This document shows positions 15,090-18,115 of a DNA stretch of 18,115 nt, piece after piece. This stretch comes from Rickettsiales bacterium (GTDB taxonomy: Bacteria > Pseudomonadota > Alphaproteobacteria > Rickettsiales > UBA3002). How positions within the stretch are numbered: position 1 is the first letter of the stretch; each line of letters opens with the position of its first letter. The stretch is from NCBI GenBank assembly GCA_002725445.1, contig PBPD01000088.1:1-18115 (forward strand), read 5' to 3'. The translations under genes and the position numbers were made by a program. Below the pieces are notes generated by a model. The model was not told where the DNA came from. It saw only the letters and a program-made list of their open reading frames with translations, and did no database searches.

Positions 15090-16022
15090 ATGCTGGGATC
15101 ATACCTGTCTAAATTTTCTGTGATGGGCATCAATGCCCGCAACAGCGACTATATTTTTCCGAATAATAAACGTCGCCTGTATCCGTTAGTAGACGATAAA
15201 TTGCAAACCAAGCAATTAGCAGAAGACGCAGGCATTCAGGTGCCCGAGCTTTACGGTGTGATAGAGTTCCAAAGTCAGGCGAAGCATATCGCCGAACTGG
15301 CCGCCCCACACAAAGAATTTGCCCTCAAACCTGCCCAAGGCAGTGGAGGAGGAGGCATCATTGTCGTACGCGATATTGTGGATAGTGGCTTTGTGAAATC
15401 CAACGGCACTATCATTTCGCATGCCGATATGCGCTATCATGTCAGCAATATTCTAAGCGGCATGTATTCACTGGGTGGCGTGGCTGATAAGGCAATTGTG
15501 GAATACGCTGTCAAATTTGACCCTGTGTTTGACAATATCACCTATCAGGGCGTGCCGGATGTACGCATTATTGTGTATCGTGGCGTGCCTGCCATGGCTA
15601 TGCTGCGCCTGCCTACACGTGCATCCGAGGGCAAAGCGAACCTGCATAAAGGCGGGCTGGGTGTAGGTGTCACCATGGCTGACGGCGTGACGCATTCGGC
15701 GGTGCAATTCAATAAATATGTGACCCACCACCCTGAAACGCGCCAGTCGCTCATGGGGCATACGATTCCACATTGGCGCAACATGCTGGAAATGGCCGCC
15801 ACCTTCTATGACGTCACCGGCCTTGGCTATCTGGGAGTGGATCTGGTGTTGGATAAAGACAAAGGCCCGATGTTGCTGGAGTTAAATGCGCGGCCTGGTA
15901 TTTCGATACAAATTGCTAATCAGACCGGTTTGCTCGAACGCACACACAAGATCGACGCACATCTGCAAAATTTGCATACGCTGGAAGAAAAAGTCGCATT
16001 CTGTCAGGACGCGTTTAACTAA
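15090..16022 (+). CDS. ATP-grasp amidoligase, RimK-related (alpha-L-glutamate ligase-like)
   Basis: The 310-residue soluble protein has the ATP-grasp fold. There is a glycine-rich nucleotide loop KPAQGSGGGGI (80-90) and a substrate/phosphate-binding core DVRIIVYRGVPAMAMLRLPT (157-176) with the NLHKGGLGVGV loop. Magnesium ligands are D251, E264 and N266 (GVDLVL...LLELNARPG). Enzymes of this branch form amide bonds by way of an acyl-phosphate, for example adding an amino acid to a carboxylate. The substrate of this subfamily is not established. It is the third member of the operon with the protease and the 7TM protein. The final eight bases overlap, tail to tail, the Hpt-like gene on the other strand. 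Confidence 0.92.
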   Translation: MLGSYLSKFSVMGINARNSDYIFPNNKRRLYPLVDDKLQTKQLAEDAGIQVPELYGVIEFQSQAKHIAELAAPHKEFALKPAQGSGGGGIIVVRDIVDSGFVKSNGTIISHADMRYHVSNILSGMYSLGGVADKAIVEYAVKFDPVFDNITYQGVPDVRIIVYRGVPAMAMLRLPTRASEGKANLHKGGLGVGVTMADGVTHSAVQFNKYVTHHPETRQSLMGHTIPHWRNMLEMAATFYDVTGLGYLGVDLVLDKDKGPMLLELNARPGISIQIANQTGLLERTHKIDAHLQNLHTLEEKVAFCQDAFN

Positions 16023-16527
16023 ACTTAAGCACCAGCTTTCTCAGGCTATTCACCAGTTCTTCGCCTAAAATACCTCCCTCACCCTGCATTTGCTCACCAA
16101 ATGCTACTTTCAGGGCTTCGGCGTGTTTATGTACCACAAGCGCATGCTCAGGTACGGGGCGGTAGTGATCTTTACAAAAGAGATGCAATGAATTCAGCAG
16201 GCGTGCAACCATGGCATAGCCCAACGCCTCAGACTGCCCACGGATGCTATGTGCACGCAAGCGTACTTCACTCAATGCCGCCTCATCGCCGGCATTCGCA
16301 AGCAACTGGGTCGCCGCTTGATGAATCGCTTTAATATCTTCAGCATTTTCTTCGAAGAAGTTTGCCGATGCCTCATCCAGCAACGCCTGTGACTGCTGAA
16401 TACGCTCTTCTGTCAGCAGGTCTTTCACGTTCACGCCTTTGCCCAGCTTATCTTTAAGCTTATTAGGCGGACGAATAGCCTTCACCTCGCCTTTTCCTGC
16501 CATGGGGTTCGATTTGCTGTCTGCCAT
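16015..16527 (-). CDS. Hpt-like (histidine phosphotransfer) protein
   Basis: The 170-residue cytoplasmic protein has a low-complexity basic N-terminus (about 1-35: GKGEVKAIRPPNKLKDKLGK). The rest is almost entirely helical. The stretch LRAHSIRGQSEALGYAMVARLLNSL resembles the Hpt phosphoacceptor helix, where the usual pattern is A-H-x-L-K-G-x-A-x-x-L-G. The histidine in AHSIRGQ (about residue 92) is the expected phosphorylation site. AGAGG lies about eight bases before the ATG. It follows the response regulator gene by 11 bases on the same strand, so the two are likely partners in one transcript. No histidine kinase is visible nearby. The Hpt assignment rests on one motif plus context. Confidence 0.75.
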   Translation of the reverse strand: MADSKSNPMAGKGEVKAIRPPNKLKDKLGKGVNVKDLLTEERIQQSQALLDEASANFFEENAEDIKAIHQAATQLLANAGDEAALSEVRLRAHSIRGQSEALGYAMVARLLNSLHLFCKDHYRPVPEHALVVHKHAEALKVAFGEQMQGEGGILGEELVNSLRKLVLKFS

Positions 16528-16538
16528 ACTAGCCTCTC

Positions 16539-17159
16539 TTAGCCATCATACTTTATCACTTTTACTTCCAGCTTTCTGCGCTCTTCTTTGTCCCACGCTG
16601 CTTCGCGGCGGCGACGGTCGGGCCCTTTGTAATTATCACTGGTAATAAACGCACGGGGATTATCAACAATTTCAATGATGCGACGGCACAAATTGCGCGC
16701 ATCGACGGGTTTCATCAGAATTTCATTTACCCCCGCGTCGCGCGCATATCGAATATTATTGCTGAGCGTGGGCCCCGTGATCATGATTACGGGCACAAAC
16801 GGATGCGGAGAGGTAGGCGAATGACGCAAACTATGTACAAAACTAGCACCATTATTGGGGGGGAAATCGCCCCATTCCGTGCTTATCACTTTGTCTTTAC
16901 TTACCCCTTCCGGATATTGCCGAATAGGCTGAAGGTCCCAATCAGTGATCACCAGATCAATTGATTGTTCGCGGAGAATCTTTACTCCTTCATACCCGTC
17001 ACGCGCGGTAAAAATGGTTTCAAAACCTAGCGCGCGCAGCACATTTTCTAACAATTTAATGATTTTATCGTCATTATCGAGCAGCAGCACATAGACCTTA
17101 GCCAGCTTTGATCGCTGTTTAGGCACATAATTTTCTGTATTTTCTATGGGCTGATTCAT
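16539..17159 (-). CDS. response regulator receiver protein with an inserted loop
   Basis: The 206-residue protein contains a receiver domain (about 20-168). The acidic pocket is in VLLLDNDDKI (D28; N29 replaces the second acid), the phosphoacceptor is D73 (VITDWDLQP), the switch threonine is T128 (IMITG) and the conserved lysine is K150 (MKPVD). Between D73 and T128 lie 55 residues where CheY has 30, so about 25 extra residues (near 79-112, with WGDFPPNN) are inserted after the phosphorylation site. No DNA-binding domain follows; the tail has YKGPDRRRR and a charged helix. The Hpt-like gene lies 11 bases downstream. No ribosome site precedes the ATG. The output is probably a protein-protein interaction. 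Confidence 0.85.
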   Translation of the reverse strand: MNQPIENTENYVPKQRSKLAKVYVLLLDNDDKIIKLLENVLRALGFETIFTARDGYEGVKILREQSIDLVITDWDLQPIRQYPEGVSKDKVISTEWGDFPPNNGASFVHSLRHSPTSPHPFVPVIMITGPTLSNNIRYARDAGVNEILMKPVDARNLCRRIIEIVDNPRAFITSDNYKGPDRRRREAAWDKEERRKLEVKVIKYDG

Positions 17160-17165
17160 GTGTGC

Positions 17166-17194
17166 ATATTCAGGTGGGAAAACCGCCTTTTCAA
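17166..17194 (-). promoter_or_regulatory. candidate promoter for the response regulator gene
   Basis: Reading on the minus strand, TTGAAA (17189-17194), a 17-base spacer and GAATAT (17166-17171) place a predicted start of transcription at about 17159, the A of the ATG. Together with the missing Shine-Dalgarno sequence, this would give a leaderless mRNA. The -10 match is poor (three of six). Confidence 0.28.
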
Positions 17195-17219
17195 TTTCTT
17201 TTTATCACACATCCTAAGA

Positions 17220-17306
17220 TGGTACCTCGGGTCGGACTCGAACCGACACTCCCGTGAAGGAACCGGATTTTGAATCCGGCGCGTCTACCAATTCCGCCAC
17301 CGAGGC
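17220..17306 (-). tRNA. tRNA-Leu (anticodon CAA), CCA encoded
   Basis: Read on the minus strand, the acceptor arms GCCTCGG (5' end at 17306) and CCGAGGT pair, with one G-T. An A discriminator and genomic CCA follow (17220-17222). The anticodon arm is CCGGA-TTCAAAA-TCCGG, giving anticodon CAA, which reads UUG leucine codons. A long variable arm (TTCCTTCACGGGAGTG region) identifies the class II leucine type, and GGTTCGAGTCC is the T arm. Length is 84 bases without CCA. It stands alone between divergent protein genes. Confidence 0.96.
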
Positions 17307-17323
17307 ATCGTAAGCAAGGCGAC

Positions 17324-17351
17324 ATCATAGGCATGTTGCGCGCTTCGTCAA
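17324..17351 (-). promoter_or_regulatory. promoter of tRNA-Leu
   Basis: On the minus strand TTGACG (17346-17351) and TATGAT (17324-17329) are separated by 16 bases, each matching five of six consensus bases. Transcription would start about ten bases before the mature tRNA 5' end, a normal short tRNA leader. This is the best sigma-70-like promoter in the window. Confidence 0.6.
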
Positions 17352-17362
17352 TAGTGTAACGC

Positions 17363-17391
17363 TTGCGATACGCATATTCACATCCTACATT
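17363..17391 (+). promoter_or_regulatory. candidate promoter of dsbB
   Basis: TTGCGA (17363-17368), 17 bases and TACATT (17386-17391) place a transcription start at about 17398-17399, the first base of the dsbB ATG. There is no Shine-Dalgarno sequence, which would fit a leaderless transcript. An alternative -10, TATAGT, overlaps the start region. The match is moderate. Confidence 0.35.
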
Positions 17392-17398
17392 ATAGTAT

Positions 17399-17899
17399 AT
17401 GAGCATTTTTTCACGCATCTCTATCGTGCATTTGGCCCTTTTCAATGTGTTGGCTACAGCATTGGCATTGCTCGGCGCACTTATCAGCCAATATGGCTTT
17501 GGGTTGCATCCGTGCCATTTATGTATTTTACAGCGCATACCGTATGCCATCATCATCGCACTTGGGCTTATCTTGCTCGTGGCACGCCACCGTAAGCCAC
17601 TGGTTAAATTGCTGTTTGCAAGTATTGTTCTGCTGTTACTCGCAGAGACAGGCATTGCCATTTATCATGTAGGGGTCGAGCAAGGCATTGTAGAAGGCAC
17701 AAGCGCCTGTGGTGCTGCTGGAGCAGGCAATGCGCAATCACTGGAAGACTTGCGCGCTGCCATTATGAATAGCCCGTTAGTCTCTTGTAACGATGTAAGC
17801 TTTGCCTTATTTGGTATATCAATGGCAGGTTATAATGCCCTATTTGCGTTGGGCCTACTTGCCGTCAATATTGGAGCATGGAGACGAATCAATGACTAA
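17399..17899 (+). CDS. dsbB: disulfide bond formation protein B
   Basis: DsbB reoxidises periplasmic DsbA and passes electrons to ubiquinone in the inner membrane. The 166-residue protein has four hydrophobic helices (about 11-30, 47-63, 68-90 and 135-160). The first periplasmic cysteine pair is C39-H-L-C42 followed by Q45-R46 at the quinone site (PCHLCILQR). The second pair is C104 (SACGAAG) and C130 (LVSCND). All four redox cysteines are present. The ATG at 17399 lacks a ribosome site; no better in-frame start exists before helix 1. Its stop overlaps coq7 by eight bases, a pairing that fits the shared use of ubiquinone. Confidence 0.93.
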   Translation: MSIFSRISIVHLALFNVLATALALLGALISQYGFGLHPCHLCILQRIPYAIIIALGLILLVARHRKPLVKLLFASIVLLLLAETGIAIYHVGVEQGIVEGTSACGAAGAGNAQSLEDLRAAIMNSPLVSCNDVSFALFGISMAGYNALFALGLLAVNIGAWRRIND

Positions 17900-18115
17900 A
17901 GCTACCGCTTCACGCGCAATACCGGGCGATCGCTCGATTGATTCCGATCTGGAAAGCATGATCCGCGTGGATCACGCAGGAGAATATGGGGCGCAGCGCA
18001 TTTATGCAGGCCAAATGGCCGTATTGCGCAAGGATCCCAGCTACAATACCATCAAACATATGGCCGAGCAGGAAACCGAACATCTGCATGCCTTTGAGAA
18101 TATCATGCGTGAGCG
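17892..18115 (+). CDS. coq7: demethoxyubiquinone hydroxylase, N-terminal part (3' end outside window)
   Basis: The first 74 residues of a COQ7-type diiron monooxygenase, which hydroxylates demethoxyubiquinone in the late steps of ubiquinone synthesis. The ferritin-like helices show MIRVDHAGEYGAQRIYAGQM, with the first metal-ligand glutamate, and MAEQETEHLHAFEN, with the E-x-x-H pair. The ATG at 17892 overlaps the end of dsbB by eight bases. The ExxH motif lies in TEHLH, as expected for the family. The gene runs off the window edge with an open frame. Confidence 0.92.
   Translation, partial: MTKATASRAIPGDRSIDSDLESMIRVDHAGEYGAQRIYAGQMAVLRKDPSYNTIKHMAEQETEHLHAFENIMRE

Noticed and set aside
15340..15356. 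Short G-rich repeat (GGAGGAGGAGG) in the ATP-grasp gene
   Set aside because: It simply encodes the glycine-rich nucleotide-binding loop of the enzyme and needs no other explanation.
17174..17205. Plus-strand GGTGG-GAAAA-CCGCC followed by a T-rich run, resembling an intrinsic terminator
   Set aside because: No plus-strand gene ends nearby (the last one ends at 16022), and on the minus strand, where the tRNA is read, no T-run follows the stem. A five-pair stem with one wobble is likely chance.
17164..17380. GCATATTCA occurs at 17164-17172 and again at 17372-17380, flanking tRNA-Leu
   Set aside because: Nine bases of AT-leaning sequence are too short to claim an attachment-site duplication. 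No integrase or foreign-looking DNA lies between the copies; only the tRNA is there.

Overview
The window looks like a chromosomal segment of a free-living alphaproteobacterium of intermediate GC content. The evidence is gene order and protein type: dcd-murA-hisG-hisD-UPF0262-infA-maf, hisB-DUF2628-hisH-hisA-hisF-hisE placed head to head with hslV-hslU, and dsbB overlapping coq7. HisG is the short form and the dCTP deaminase end is of the alphaproteobacterial kind. I cannot fix the order; a Rhodospirillales- or Micavibrio-like lineage is a guess. No mobile element, CRISPR array or rRNA is visible, and no gap between genes exceeds 300 bases.

Layout. (1) 1-4855, plus strand: end of dcd, then murA, hisG, hisD, a UPF0262 gene, infA and maf, closely packed. 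(2) 4856-9800, minus strand: read from its promoter side this is hisB, a DUF2628 membrane protein, hisH, a GNAT acetyltransferase, hisA, hisF, hisE, a RutE-like nitroreductase and a HIT protein. Nearly all junctions are 1-4 base overlaps or gaps of a few bases. The two histidine gene groups converge with no spacer between maf and the HIT gene. (3) 9894-12018, plus strand: a small cysteine-motif lipoprotein gene overlapping hslV, then hslU. (4) 12092-16022, plus strand: an SDR dehydrogenase, then a compact three-gene set: a secreted retropepsin-like protease, an inactive transglutaminase fused to seven membrane helices, and an ATP-grasp ligase. (5) 16015-17159, minus strand: a response regulator with an insertion in its receiver domain, followed by an Hpt-like protein. 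(6) 17220-17306, minus strand: tRNA-Leu(CAA) with encoded CCA. (7) 17399 to the end, plus strand: dsbB and the start of coq7.

Together, the two histidine groups supply HisG, HisD, HisB, HisH, HisA, HisF and HisE. HisI, HisC, a histidinol-phosphatase and HisZ (required by short HisG) must be elsewhere. The most interesting part is the protease/7TM-transglutaminase/ATP-grasp triad. Its gene types are known from comparative genomics of amidoligases but its substrate is poorly understood. Here it sits 17 bases behind an SDR gene and tail to tail with a two-component-type pair.
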